A program made the translations under genes and the position numbers. A DNA stretch of 64,000 bases from NCBI GenBank assembly GCA_038328575.1, contig JBBQMD010000002.1, positions 53,392 through 117,391 on the forward strand, read 5' to 3'. Shown here piece after piece: positions 9,180-17,841 of this stretch; position 1 is the stretch's first letter, and each line of letters opens with the position of its first letter. The notes under the pieces were generated by a model that saw only the letters and a program-made list of their open reading frames with translations, made no database searches and had not been told where the DNA came from. The stretch is from JACVCS01 sp038328575 (GTDB lineage: Bacteria > Planctomycetota > Phycisphaerae > Phycisphaerales > UBA1924).

Positions 9180-10579
9180 GCATGACCGATCTGTCCATCG
9201 TCCGCAAGAGCCTCAAGACGCACGCCGTCTCGACGATCATCACCGCGTTGTCGGTCGCCATCGCCGTCGCGCTGCTCGTCGTTCTATTCTCGCTGCGTGA
9301 GCACGCGGGCAACGCCTTCCGTCGCGGCACCGGCAACATGCACGTGCTGATCTCCGCCGACGCGTCGCCGCTCTCCAGCGTGCTCAACAATGTCTTTTAC
9401 GCCAACCCGCCACAGCGCAAGCTGCTGATGAGCGACCTGGAACGCCTGGGCCTGACCAACGACACCGAAGGCCCCGGCGCCCGTCCACGCGATCGACGCG
9501 TTGAATGGGCGATCCCCGTGCAATCCGGCGACAGCTTCCGCTCGTTCAAAACGATGGCGACCACCAACGACTTCTTTGCGAAATTCCAGCCCGCCGACGC
9601 TGTGCCCTGGAAACTCCGCGAAGGCGCATTCTTTGACGCCACCTGGCAGGTCGTCCTGGGCGACACCGTCGCCCGCCTCACCAACCTTCAAGTCGGCGAC
9701 GAGATCTTTATCTCCCACGGCTGGAGCAACCGCGGCCACGCCGCCGTCGCCGGCGATACCCCCGGCACCAAGTCCGACGATCATGACCACAGCCACGCCG
9801 ATCACGATCACTCGCACGACCATGAAGAAGGCGGCGCGATGGGCGACGGCGCACACGTCCACGACGACCATCCGCTGGTGATCGTCGGGATTCTGGAGCC
9901 CACCGGCTCGCCTCACGACCGGGCGGTGTTCTTTCCGATCGAGGCGTCATGGATCTTGCACGCCGAGGAGGCGCGAGCCGCAGCTGAGCCAACGCCCAAG
10001 CCCGCTCGTATAGAGAATCTGACACCCGAAGAGAAGGCCGTGAACGCGGTGTATGTGCGTTGTCGCACCAACGCGATCATCGGATCGTTCTTCAGCGAGA
10101 TGCGCAGTGCGCCGGGGATCACCGCCGCGCTGCCCAACAACCAGATCGTGGCGTTGATGCAGATCGTCGGCTCGATCGACCAGATCATCCTGGCCATCGG
10201 CATCGCGGTCCTCATCTCGAGCATCGTCTCGGTGATGCTCGCAGTGTACAGCAGCATGGGCCAGCGCCGGCGTCAGATCGCGGTCTTGCGCGTGCTGGGC
10301 GCGACGCGGGGGCGCATCGTTGGCCTTGTGCTCACAGAGTCCGCGCTGATCGCGACGCTCGGCGCCGTCGCGGGCGCGGCCTTCGCCGTCGTCGCCATGC
10401 GTGTCGCCTCCAGCGCGATGCTGCAGCGCACCGGCCTCTACATCGATCCGTGGATCGACCCGCTGTGGCTGCTGGTGATCGGCGTCGCGACCATCCTGCT
10501 CGGCGCGCTGGCGGGCGTGCTGCCAGCCATCAGCGCGTATCGCGTCAGCGTGATCCGCAGCCTGCGTCCGCTTGGGTAA
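9176..10579 (+). CDS. FtsX/MacB-like ABC permease with a His/Asp-rich extracytoplasmic loop
   Basis: The permease has 467 residues: one N-terminal membrane helix (STIITALSVAIAVALLVVLF), a large periplasmic domain, and three C-terminal helices ending LGALAGVLPAISAYRVSVIR. This is the FtsX-family layout. Inside the periplasmic domain, near residues 200-233, lies DDHDHSHADHDHSHDHEE followed by more His, giving ten His in about 33 residues. That is a typical zinc- or nickel-binding loop. Together with the DUF3299 protein downstream it recalls, as I remember it, the Vibrio zrg zinc-regulated cluster (ATPase, permease, DUF3299 protein and a His-rich protein). Metal, probably zinc, is the best guess for the substrate or the signal. 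This is inference from motif and gene order. Confidence 0.85.
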   Translation: MSMTDLSIVRKSLKTHAVSTIITALSVAIAVALLVVLFSLREHAGNAFRRGTGNMHVLISADASPLSSVLNNVFYANPPQRKLLMSDLERLGLTNDTEGPGARPRDRRVEWAIPVQSGDSFRSFKTMATTNDFFAKFQPADAVPWKLREGAFFDATWQVVLGDTVARLTNLQVGDEIFISHGWSNRGHAAVAGDTPGTKSDDHDHSHADHDHSHDHEEGGAMGDGAHVHDDHPLVIVGILEPTGSPHDRAVFFPIEASWILHAEEARAAAEPTPKPARIENLTPEEKAVNAVYVRCRTNAIIGSFFSEMRSAPGITAALPNNQIVALMQIVGSIDQIILAIGIAVLISSIVSVMLAVYSSMGQRRRQIAVLRVLGATRGRIVGLVLTESALIATLGAVAGAAFAVVAMRVASSAMLQRTGLYIDPWIDPLWLLVIGVATILLGALAGVLPAISAYRVSVIRSLRPLG

Positions 10580-10639
10580 CCGATCGCGACGTCTACCATC
10601 GTTCATCGCGGCCGCGACCGGCCGCGCGGGGAGCATCAC

Positions 10640-11605
10640 GTGCGACTTTTCTGGTCCATCATCCTGCTGCTTGCCGCGATCACCGGCGTCTTGGTCTGGC
10701 AACGCACCGCCCCGCCCACGTCGGCTTCGCCTCAGCCGCCCGCCCTCGCGCGAGACGCCATGCCCGGGCCTGCCGGTGAACACGCGACCAAACCAGCCGC
10801 GCCCGCGTTGGCCACGCCCGCGATTATCCAGACCGCCGCGGACGCAATAGTTACACCCGCTCTACCCGCGCTAGTTCCAAACGCACCGCTCGCGCCTGAG
10901 CCCCTCGCTTCACCCACGCCGCCGCCCGCTCTACCGTCGCCTCAGCCGCCCCCCCCCGTAGCGACAACGACGTCCGCAGATCCCACCCCGGCGCCAGCCA
11001 CCGACGCCGCCGCGGCCATCACTCGTGAACTCGACCAACTCCTGGGCTCAGCCGATGGCGAGATCAGCAAGCCCGTCGTCGCCACGCCCGTTGACGCACC
11101 GGAAACCAAGGCGGTCCAGAGCGACACGACCAGTTCCGGTGCCCGCGTCGTGCAACGCGACGACGGCGCCATGCTCATCGACGACCGCTTCATCGTGCGC
11201 GGCAAGGGCACCGAAGCCGACCCATATCGCCTGCCTTGGGAGCTCCTGGTCTCGGCCCAGGAAACCTACGCGCCGCGCAAGGGCCTCAAGAAAATCCCCG
11301 CGCGGCTCTCGATGTTCGACAACACCAACGTGCGAATCTCCGGCTTCGTCGCCTTCCCGATCACCAGCACGTCCCCACGCGAGATGCTCGTCATGCTCAG
11401 CCAGTGGGATGGCTGCTGCATTGGCATGCCGCCCACGCCCTACGACGCCGTGGAAGTCCGCCTCGCCACCACACCCACGCCTTCGCAGCGCTCCAGCAAC
11501 CAGGGCACGCTTCGCGGCGTGCTCAAGATCGACCCGCTCGAAGACGCCGGCTGGCTCCTGGGCATGTACGTGATCGAGAACGGCAAGCTCACCACCGAAG
11601 AATGA
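10640..11605 (+). CDS. DUF3299 protein with N-terminal membrane anchor
   Basis: The protein has 321 residues from a GTG start preceded by a GGGGAG sequence. A single hydrophobic segment (FWSIILLLAAITGVLVW) is followed by a long Pro/Ala-rich linker (about residues 28-165) and a C-terminal domain. That domain carries RISGFVAFPI and SQWDGCCIGMPPTPYDAVEV, the hallmark of DUF3299. DUF3299 proteins are small periplasmic proteins often encoded beside ABC ATPases and FtsX-like permeases. The linker would let the domain reach away from the inner membrane. The gene lies 60 bases after the permease gene and is probably the third gene of that operon. Confidence 0.8.
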   Translation: MRLFWSIILLLAAITGVLVWQRTAPPTSASPQPPALARDAMPGPAGEHATKPAAPALATPAIIQTAADAIVTPALPALVPNAPLAPEPLASPTPPPALPSPQPPPPVATTTSADPTPAPATDAAAAITRELDQLLGSADGEISKPVVATPVDAPETKAVQSDTTSSGARVVQRDDGAMLIDDRFIVRGKGTEADPYRLPWELLVSAQETYAPRKGLKKIPARLSMFDNTNVRISGFVAFPITSTSPREMLVMLSQWDGCCIGMPPTPYDAVEVRLATTPTPSQRSSNQGTLRGVLKIDPLEDAGWLLGMYVIENGKLTTEE

Positions 11606-11647
11606 CCGCCTGAATCAATCTCTCACAAGCTCACAACTCACGCGCCC

Positions 11648-11668
11648 GCCCCCCGCCCCCCGCCCCCC
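11648..11668 (+). repeat. (GCCCCCC)3 tandem repeat
   Basis: Three exact copies of GCCCCCC lie in the spacer between the DUF3299 gene and the CDGSH gene. The complementary strand has G-tracts of six spaced by one base and could form a G-quadruplex. Confidence 0.8.
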
Positions 11669-11703
11669 GCCTCCTCGCACCCCGGCGCAGGAACCGATCC
11701 ACC

Positions 11704-12006
11704 ATGGCACGCACCGTCCGCCTGACTTCCACCGGCCCGCACCGGATCGACCCCACGACCATCGCCCCCGGCAAGATGATCTCCATCTGCACCTGTGGCC
11801 TGTCACAGAGCTACCCGCTCTGCGACGGCTCGCACAGAATCACCAAGACGGAGGAGCAGGGCGTGTTGTACACGTACAGCGCTGACTCAAAGTCTGTGAT
11901 CGCCCAGTGCCCGGACGGTGCGTGTCCGCCGCCGGCGTCGGCGCCGAGCGACGCGATCAAACCGGAGCCGTCCGCCGGGCCGGTCCCGCCGATCGTCGGT
12001 TCGTAA
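11704..12006 (+). CDS. CDGSH iron-sulfur domain protein
   Basis: This 100-residue protein holds one complete CDGSH motif, CTCGLSQSYPLCDGSH (C-x-C-x9-C-x3-H), which binds a 2Fe-2S cluster through three Cys and one His. Bacterial single-domain CDGSH proteins are small redox or cluster-transfer proteins of uncertain role. The last 25 residues are Pro/Ala-rich and probably disordered. It is separated from the upstream operon by the C-rich repeat and converges on the MoxR gene. Confidence 0.88.
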   Translation: MARTVRLTSTGPHRIDPTTIAPGKMISICTCGLSQSYPLCDGSHRITKTEEQGVLYTYSADSKSVIAQCPDGACPPPASAPSDAIKPEPSAGPVPPIVGS

Positions 12007-12072
12007 GCGATTGTCACTTGGTAAAGCTCGCGGCGAGCATCGAGCGCGTATGTACGCACCAACTGACCGGGC

Positions 12073-13002
12073 TCACGCGGGGCTGGGCACGCGCTGAACG
12101 ATCTCGCGCAGAATCGCGGTGGTCTGGTCGGCCGTGCCGTCGGCCAGCGAGCCGCGCGAGATGACGCGATGGGCGCACACCGGCTGCACGCTGGTCAGGA
12201 TGTCTTCAGGGATCACATAGTCGCGCCCGCGCAACACCGCCCACGCCCGCGACGCCTGCGCCAGCGCCAGCGACCCGCGCGGCGACACACCAAGCTGCAA
12301 CGCCTCATGCACCCGCGTCGCCGTTGCGATCGCGATGATGTAATCAATCAGCGAGCGATCAAGGCGCGCGTTGTCCGTCCGCTCCTGCAGCGTCACCACC
12401 CGCGCCGCATCAATCACCGGCCTCAGCTCCCCCAACTTGCGCGCCGAAGGGCGCAGCTCCAGCACCCGCGCCTCATCCGCCGCTGACGGATACCCGACGC
12501 TGATGCGCATCAGGAATCGATCAAGCTGGTTCTCCGGGAGCTGATACGTGCCCTGAAAATCCGTCGGGTTCTGCGTCGCGACGATCATGAACGGCTTCGG
12601 AAGCTCGTGCGTCACCCCGTCAACCGTCACCGAGCCCTCGCTCATGGCCTCCAGCAACGCCGTCTGCGTGCGTGGCGTCGCCCGATTGATCTCATCGGCC
12701 AGCACGATCGACGCGAAGATCGGCCCGCGCTTGAAGTCAAAGCGATCCTGCTCGCGCCGATACACGCTCACGCCCAGAATGTCGCTGGGCAAAAGGTCCG
12801 GCGTCAGTTGCACGCGTCCAAACGGGCAATCAATCGACTTGGCCAGGGCCGAGGCCAGCACGGTCTTGCCCACCCCCGGCACGTCCTCAATCAGGCAATG
12901 TCCGCGGGCAAGCAGGCAGGCCAGAACGCGATCGATCGACTCGGGGTGCCCCAAAAAGACCGACGCAATCCCCGCACGAAGAGCCTCCAGACCTTGTTCC
13001 AT
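12073..13002 (-). CDS. MoxR-family AAA+ ATPase
   Basis: The protein has 309 residues with Walker A EDVPGVGKT, Walker B IVLADEINRA, sensor 1 IVATQNPTDFQG and the MoxR pattern TYQLPENQLDRFLM. MoxR ATPases are chaperones or metal-insertion factors that usually act on VWA-domain proteins and are usually encoded beside DUF58 and VWA genes. Neither is adjacent here. The gene lies 111 bases downstream of the MBOAT gene on the same strand and could be the last gene of that unit. I see no Shine-Dalgarno sequence before the ATG. Confidence 0.9.
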   Translation of the reverse strand: MEQGLEALRAGIASVFLGHPESIDRVLACLLARGHCLIEDVPGVGKTVLASALAKSIDCPFGRVQLTPDLLPSDILGVSVYRREQDRFDFKRGPIFASIVLADEINRATPRTQTALLEAMSEGSVTVDGVTHELPKPFMIVATQNPTDFQGTYQLPENQLDRFLMRISVGYPSAADEARVLELRPSARKLGELRPVIDAARVVTLQERTDNARLDRSLIDYIIAIATATRVHEALQLGVSPRGSLALAQASRAWAVLRGRDYVIPEDILTSVQPVCAHRVISRGSLADGTADQTTAILREIVQRVPSPA

Positions 13003-13113
13003 AAGGAGCGGAGTGTAGCGGCCGGGGCGTCCTGCCGATCACGCAGTGCGTGACGCGACATACCACACCGCCCGCGCGAGCAGCGAGCGATCGACGCGCC
13101 CGGCGGGCACACT

Positions 13114-14583
13114 TCAGAAGTTGAAGTAGATGAACGTCTGGGTGTGCCGCAGCATGATGAAGACCGTAAAGAACATCACGCCGCCCGACAGCGCGATCAC
13201 GACGTTGCGCAGCCAGAGCGGGACTTTCTTTCGCTGGTTGAGGTTCCACGCCCCGGCGACCAGCAGGAATCCCACCATGTACAGCGCTGTGACCAGGTAC
13301 ACGTTCTCGCGCAGCGACATTGTGCCGATGGTCGAGATGTCGAAAGCACGCAGGATCATCGTGTTCGCCTTCTCGAGCCCATCGGCCCTGAAGTAGATCC
13401 AGCCGAGCATCGCCAGCGGCACCGTCCAGAGCCATCCGCCGACGATCCGAACCGGCAGCGGCAGCCGCTCGCGGACCGGCTCCGAGAAGCGATGCAGTAG
13501 CACGAGCACCGCGTGCCAGACGCCCCAGAGCGCAAACGTCCAGCTCGCCCCGTGCCAGAGCCCCATGATGAACCACGTCGCGAAGAGCGCAAAGGTGCGG
13601 CGTGCCTCTCCCGCGTCGTCGTTGGAGGCGGTGGTCTCCTCGCCCTTGACGTACCCCTGACCGGTGCCGCGGAACTTGACGCCCTGCAGCGGGAGATAGA
13701 GGTAGTCACGGATCCATGTCGAGAGGGAAATGTGCCAGCGCCGCCAGAACTCTCGCGGGCTGGTCGCCAAGTAGGGCCAGTTGAAGTTGCGCGGGAAGTG
13801 AAAGCCCATCACGCGAGATGAGCCCAGCGCGATCGATGAGTACCCAGAGAAGTCGAAGTAGATCTGGAAGCCGAACAAGAACGCGAGCGTCCAGATATCG
13901 AGCATCCCCATCTGACCGACAGGTTGCTGAAATCCGGCATCGACCAGGGGCGCGATGCTGTCGGCCAGGACCAGCTTTTTGAAGAGTCCCTGGAGAATCT
14001 CTTCGAGGCCGTAGACGACCTCGCCGCGAGAGGGACGCTGGTAGTTGTCCATCTGCGGCACCACTTCACTGGTGCGGAAGATCGGGCCCGCGACCAGCTT
14101 CGGCCAGAACATGACGAACGTCAGGAAGTTGACGAAGCTCGGCACGGTGGGCGTCACGCGCCGGTACACGTCGATCGTGTAGCTCATCGACTCGAACGTG
14201 TAAAAACTGATTCCCAGCGGGAGCAGGATCGCTGGCAGGGTCACCTCAAACGGCAGCCCCATCACCGCGAAGATGCTCTGCGTGGTACCCACCACGAAAT
14301 ACGTGTACTTAAAGAAACCGAGGATGGTGAGATTCATCACCATGCTGACCGCCAGCCATGCCTTCCGCACCGTCGGATTGTCCGACTTGGCGATTTGCAT
14401 CCCGCCGTACCAGTCGATGAACGCACTGAGGACGATCAGGGCCAGGAAGTCGACACGCCAGAACGCGTAGAACGCCAGCGAGCCAACGAGCATTACCGTC
14501 TTGCGGAGCCAGGCCGGGCCGAAGACCACCATCGGGACCAGGGCCAGCATGAACAGGATGTAGGTCAGTGAGTTGAAGAGCAT
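13114..14583 (-). CDS. MBOAT family O-acyltransferase (AlgI/DltB type)
   Basis: This 489-residue polytopic protein has the conserved AlgI-type core SPREFWRRWHISLSTWIRDY and the catalytic-His segment MGLWHGASWTFALWGVWH. Enzymes of this group move an acetyl group across the membrane for O-acetylation of extracellular polysaccharide, usually with a periplasmic SGNH/AlgX-type partner. The gene directly upstream (78 bases away, same strand) encodes such a candidate. The frame starts with MLFNSLTYILFMLALVP, the normal beginning of this family. Confidence 0.92.
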   Translation of the reverse strand: MLFNSLTYILFMLALVPMVVFGPAWLRKTVMLVGSLAFYAFWRVDFLALIVLSAFIDWYGGMQIAKSDNPTVRKAWLAVSMVMNLTILGFFKYTYFVVGTTQSIFAVMGLPFEVTLPAILLPLGISFYTFESMSYTIDVYRRVTPTVPSFVNFLTFVMFWPKLVAGPIFRTSEVVPQMDNYQRPSRGEVVYGLEEILQGLFKKLVLADSIAPLVDAGFQQPVGQMGMLDIWTLAFLFGFQIYFDFSGYSSIALGSSRVMGFHFPRNFNWPYLATSPREFWRRWHISLSTWIRDYLYLPLQGVKFRGTGQGYVKGEETTASNDDAGEARRTFALFATWFIMGLWHGASWTFALWGVWHAVLVLLHRFSEPVRERLPLPVRIVGGWLWTVPLAMLGWIYFRADGLEKANTMILRAFDISTIGTMSLRENVYLVTALYMVGFLLVAGAWNLNQRKKVPLWLRNVVIALSGGVMFFTVFIMLRHTQTFIYFNF

Positions 14584-14660
14584 GTGGTCAGTCCGGCCGG
14601 TCCTTCGTCAGTCGAACCTCCGAGCGGGTGTCTGCCGCGCTCGGTCTTGAAGTTCAGATC

Positions 14661-15881
14661 TCATCGTTTCGGGGCGGCTTCGAGCGGGGTACGGTTGATC
14701 GCGTCGCGTGTGACCTCGACGAGCTTCCGCCCGACCATCTCGTGGGCCGGGCCCTGGAAGTGCATGAAGTCCACCTCGCCACCCAGCGTCCCCCACAGCG
14801 TGTCGGGAACCAGGCGCTCCAGGTTGACGAAGTTGGCACCGGAATCGGCGCACAGACGCTCGACCTCGGTCTTCCACTCCGCGTATTCAGTCATGACGTA
14901 GGGCGGCTCGGTATCCCAGCGAATGGGGGCGACGTACACCACCACCGCCGCGCCGGCATCGCGGGCCAACTTGATGATCTCGCGCAAAGCTTCCATGTTC
15001 TCTTGCTTGCGGGCCTTGATGATCGGGCGCTTCGTCTTCGAATCAATCCGCAGCGCGGCGTTGCGAAGCTGGTAAACATCCGCCATCAGGCGCGCGTAAG
15101 ACTGCTCGCGATCGCGCCATGCCGGAAACACGCTGTCAAACTGCTTGTCGAGCCAGGCCTCGCTCTTCTGCTGGAGTGACTCGTGCGCCCGCTCGGTGCC
15201 CTGCCCGTCCTTATGCCCCGCGCCCTTGAGCTTGGCTAGCTCATGCACAACCCGTGTCCCTTCCGCAGACTTGCCCAACATCACGCGGGTCGGCTCATCG
15301 AGCAGCTTCGCCAACTGCTCACGCGGATCGCCCTCGCGCAGGTCATCAAACACCACCGGCACGATCACCGCCCGCGGCGGCTGAACGCTCATCGCCCACG
15401 CAGTCACAATCACCTGCTCGCGCAGTGACGCGTTCGGAAGGGTGAGGCAATAAACTGGCAGGCCTGCGTCCCGCGTGGCGTGATACGCCGCGATCTCGTC
15501 GCCGGCGCGGAGCTGGTTGATCGAGTGGAGCTGCGAGTTGCCCAGCAGCAGCCAGCGCTCGCCGCCAGGCGTCGCCGCCGGGATGCTCGCAGGTGAGGCG
15601 ATCGGCGCAGCCGGCCCGCGCGTATAGACGCGGGCATAATCCGACGGCGAATGGGCGTTGATGGGCACCCCGTCCACGATTCCGGGCTTAATCTGCACCG
15701 CCGCCCCCAGCGCCAACTGTTCCGGAACCACCCGGCGGGCGTGGTACACGCCGATCACCAGTGAACCGATCGCAATCGACACCACTAGCAGCCCAAGCCG
15801 CAGCGCCCAATGGTCACCAAAGGTGCGACGGTGGACCCCCGCAGAATCAGCTTCCGAAGTGAAGTGGCTATCTTTACCCAT
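14661..15881 (-). CDS. Membrane-anchored GDSL/AlgX-like protein, probable partner of the MBOAT acyltransferase
   Basis: The protein has about 406 residues. After a short cytoplasmic part there is one membrane helix (LRLGLLVVSIAIGSLVIG). The outer domain begins WLLLGNSQLHSIN, which resembles the GDSx nucleophile block of SGNH hydrolases (the Ser in GNSQ). A later segment, AAVVVYVAPIRWD, fits a Rossmann-like SGNH core, and FMHFQGPAH near the end could supply the catalytic His. DltD/AlgX/AlgJ-type proteins receive acetyl groups from MBOAT transporters, and the adjacent gene order supports that role. The start is uncertain: the frame extends upstream to a TTG at 15965, while the ATG at 15881 has only a distant G-rich sequence. 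Function is inferred mainly from context. Confidence 0.65.
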   Translation of the reverse strand: MGKDSHFTSEADSAGVHRRTFGDHWALRLGLLVVSIAIGSLVIGVYHARRVVPEQLALGAAVQIKPGIVDGVPINAHSPSDYARVYTRGPAAPIASPASIPAATPGGERWLLLGNSQLHSINQLRAGDEIAAYHATRDAGLPVYCLTLPNASLREQVIVTAWAMSVQPPRAVIVPVVFDDLREGDPREQLAKLLDEPTRVMLGKSAEGTRVVHELAKLKGAGHKDGQGTERAHESLQQKSEAWLDKQFDSVFPAWRDREQSYARLMADVYQLRNAALRIDSKTKRPIIKARKQENMEALREIIKLARDAGAAVVVYVAPIRWDTEPPYVMTEYAEWKTEVERLCADSGANFVNLERLVPDTLWGTLGGEVDFMHFQGPAHEMVGRKLVEVTRDAINRTPLEAAPKR

Positions 15882-16059
15882 ATAGGTATACCAAACATCT
15901 GCCTCCCCCGGCTCGTGGGCGGGCAAGAGCGGATTATCGGCCAGTAAACGTACCCCGGCGAGCAAAAAACTGGGAAGGTCATCAAAAGAACACGCGGTGG
16001 CTCACGGATCACAGCGGCGGTGAGCTTGCATAGCCAATCTTTCGCCAACCCACAAACGG

Positions 16060-16091
16060 AAAAGGGCCCGCGATCAGTCGATCGCGGGCCC
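16060..16091 (-). terminator. Terminator of ahcY
   Basis: The perfect 12-bp inverted repeat GGGCCCGCGATC/GATCGCGGGCCC (16064-16075 and 16080-16091) has a 4-base loop. On the minus strand it is followed by TTTTCC. It lies 100 bases after the ahcY stop. Confidence 0.8.
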
Positions 16092-16137
16092 TCGATGCAG
16101 TTCTTGCGCGGGCTCGCCGCGCACTATTTCACTGACT

Positions 16138-16190
16138 CCTCACTCGCAAATCGCAACTCGCGACTCGCGACGCAGTCCTCGCGACCCCGC
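16138..16190. repeat. Degenerate CGCGACT short-unit repeats
   Basis: The spacer after ahcY holds overlapping copies of a CTCGCGA/CTCGCAA unit. The stretch ACTCGCGACTCGCGAC (about 16156-16171) recurs in the spacer after the ABC-F gene near 22379-22394. It looks like a dispersed intergenic repeat with no coding capacity. Confidence 0.55.
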
Positions 16191-17738
16191 TCAATAGCGG
16201 TAGTGCTCGGGCTTGTACGGCCCATCGACCGAGACGTTGAGATACGCCGCCTGCGCCGGCGTCAGCTTTGTGAGCTTGACGCCGAGCTTCTCAAGGTGGA
16301 GGCGGGCGACTTCTTCATCGAGCTTCTTGGGGAGGATGTAGACCTTGTTCTCGGTGTACTTCACGCCGCTGAGCGTGGGCTTGTTGTTGGCGCTGAGCCA
16401 CAGGTCAAGCTGCGCGATCGTCTGGTTGGTGAATGACGAGCTCATGACGAAGCTCGGGTGGCCCGTGGCGCAGCCCAGGTTCATCAGGCGACCCTCGGCC
16501 AGGACGAGGATCGACTTCTCGCCCTTGGTGCCCTTGTTGAACACGAACTCGTCGTACTGCGCCTTGATGTTGACGCGCGTCACGTCCTTGGCCTTGGCCA
16601 TGCCAGCCATGTCGATCTCGTTGTCGAAGTGGCCGATGTTCGCCACGATCGCCTTGTCCTTCATCTGCCGCATCACCTCGAGCGTGAGCACGTCCTTGTT
16701 GCCGGTCGCAGTGATGAAGATGTCCGCAGTGGCCACGACGTCCTCGAGCACGTTGACCTCGTAGCCCTCCATCGCCGCCTGCAGGGCGTTGATCGGGTCG
16801 ATCTCGGTCACGATCACGCGGCAGCCTTGCCCGCGCAGGCTCTGTGCCGAGCCCTTGCCCACGTCGCCATAGCCCAGCACGACCGCGACCTTGCCGCCCA
16901 GCATGACGTCGGTGGCGCGGTTGAGGCCGTCAACCAGCGAGTGGCGACAGCCGTAGAGGTTGTCAAACTTGCTCTTGGTGGCGGAGTCGTTGACGTTGAT
17001 GGCCGGGAAGGCCAGCGTGCCAGCCCTGACCATCTCGTACAGGCGATGCACGCCGGTGGTCGTCTCTTCGCTGACGCCCTTGATGGCCTTGAGGAACTTG
17101 GTGAACTTGCCGGGGTTCTTGCCCTGCTCCTCGCGCAAGAGGTCGAGGATCACGCCCCACTCTTCGGGGTCGTTGGCTTCATCAAACGCCGGGACCTTCG
17201 CGGCCTTCTCAAACTCGGCGCCCTTGTGCACCAGCTGGGTGATGTCCCCGCCGTCGTCCAGCAGCATGTTCGGCCCGTTGCCGTCCGGCCAGACCATCGC
17301 GACGTTCGTACACCACCAATACTCCGGGAGGCTCTCACCCTTCCACGCGAAGACCGGAATGCCCTTGGGGTCATCGAGCGTGCCGCCCAGATGCTGGCCG
17401 ACGACGATCGCCGCCGCGGCCGAGTCTTGCGTGCTGAAGATGTTGCAGCTCACCCAGCGCACGTCGGCGCCAAGTTCAACCAGCGTCTCGATCAACACAC
17501 CGGTCTGCACGGTCATGTGCAGCGAGCCGAGGATCCGCGCGCCGGCCAGAGGCTTCTGGCCCTTGTACCGAGAGCGCAGGGCCATTAGGCCGGGCATCTC
17601 GTGCTCAGCCAGACGCAGCTCTTTGCGCCCAAGCTCAGCCTGCGAGAGGTCCGCCACTTTGAACTGCAGGCCGTTCTTGGCCTTGTCAACCGTGGGGAGA
17701 GAAACCTTGGAGGGACGGACGTTGGGAACCGTGGTCAT
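16191..17738 (-). CDS. ahcY: S-adenosyl-L-homocysteine hydrolase
   Basis: The enzyme has 515 residues from an ATG preceded by AGGAG. It splits S-adenosylhomocysteine into adenosine and homocysteine and so relieves product inhibition of methyltransferases. Visible signatures are GSLHMTVQTG (with the catalytic His), LDDGGD, EETTTGVHRLYEM, INVNDSATKSKFDN, the NAD-binding GYGDVGKGSAQSLRG and the C-terminal GPYKPEHYRY that reaches into the neighbouring subunit. It is the long form, with an insertion around LREEQGKNPGKFTKFLKAI. The gene follows the ArsR-methyltransferase gene by 103 bases on the same strand, which makes regulation by SAH or SAM likely. Confidence 0.97.
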   Translation of the reverse strand: MTTVPNVRPSKVSLPTVDKAKNGLQFKVADLSQAELGRKELRLAEHEMPGLMALRSRYKGQKPLAGARILGSLHMTVQTGVLIETLVELGADVRWVSCNIFSTQDSAAAAIVVGQHLGGTLDDPKGIPVFAWKGESLPEYWWCTNVAMVWPDGNGPNMLLDDGGDITQLVHKGAEFEKAAKVPAFDEANDPEEWGVILDLLREEQGKNPGKFTKFLKAIKGVSEETTTGVHRLYEMVRAGTLAFPAINVNDSATKSKFDNLYGCRHSLVDGLNRATDVMLGGKVAVVLGYGDVGKGSAQSLRGQGCRVIVTEIDPINALQAAMEGYEVNVLEDVVATADIFITATGNKDVLTLEVMRQMKDKAIVANIGHFDNEIDMAGMAKAKDVTRVNIKAQYDEFVFNKGTKGEKSILVLAEGRLMNLGCATGHPSFVMSSSFTNQTIAQLDLWLSANNKPTLSGVKYTENKVYILPKKLDEEVARLHLEKLGVKLTKLTPAQAAYLNVSVDGPYKPEHYRY

Positions 17739-17841
17739 GAGAAACTCCTGAGAGGAAATCGGGGTGTTGGGGGAGGCGACGACGCGAGTTTCAAATCGCG
17801 TGGATGGTCGTTGCGGTGGTCTGGGGTTGGGTGGGCGGCGG

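Noticed and set aside
16191..17738. Ser instead of His in the STQD-x-AAAA motif of AhcY
   Set aside because: This position varies in the family (His, Asp, Glu). The catalytic His is in the LHMT motif, which is intact.
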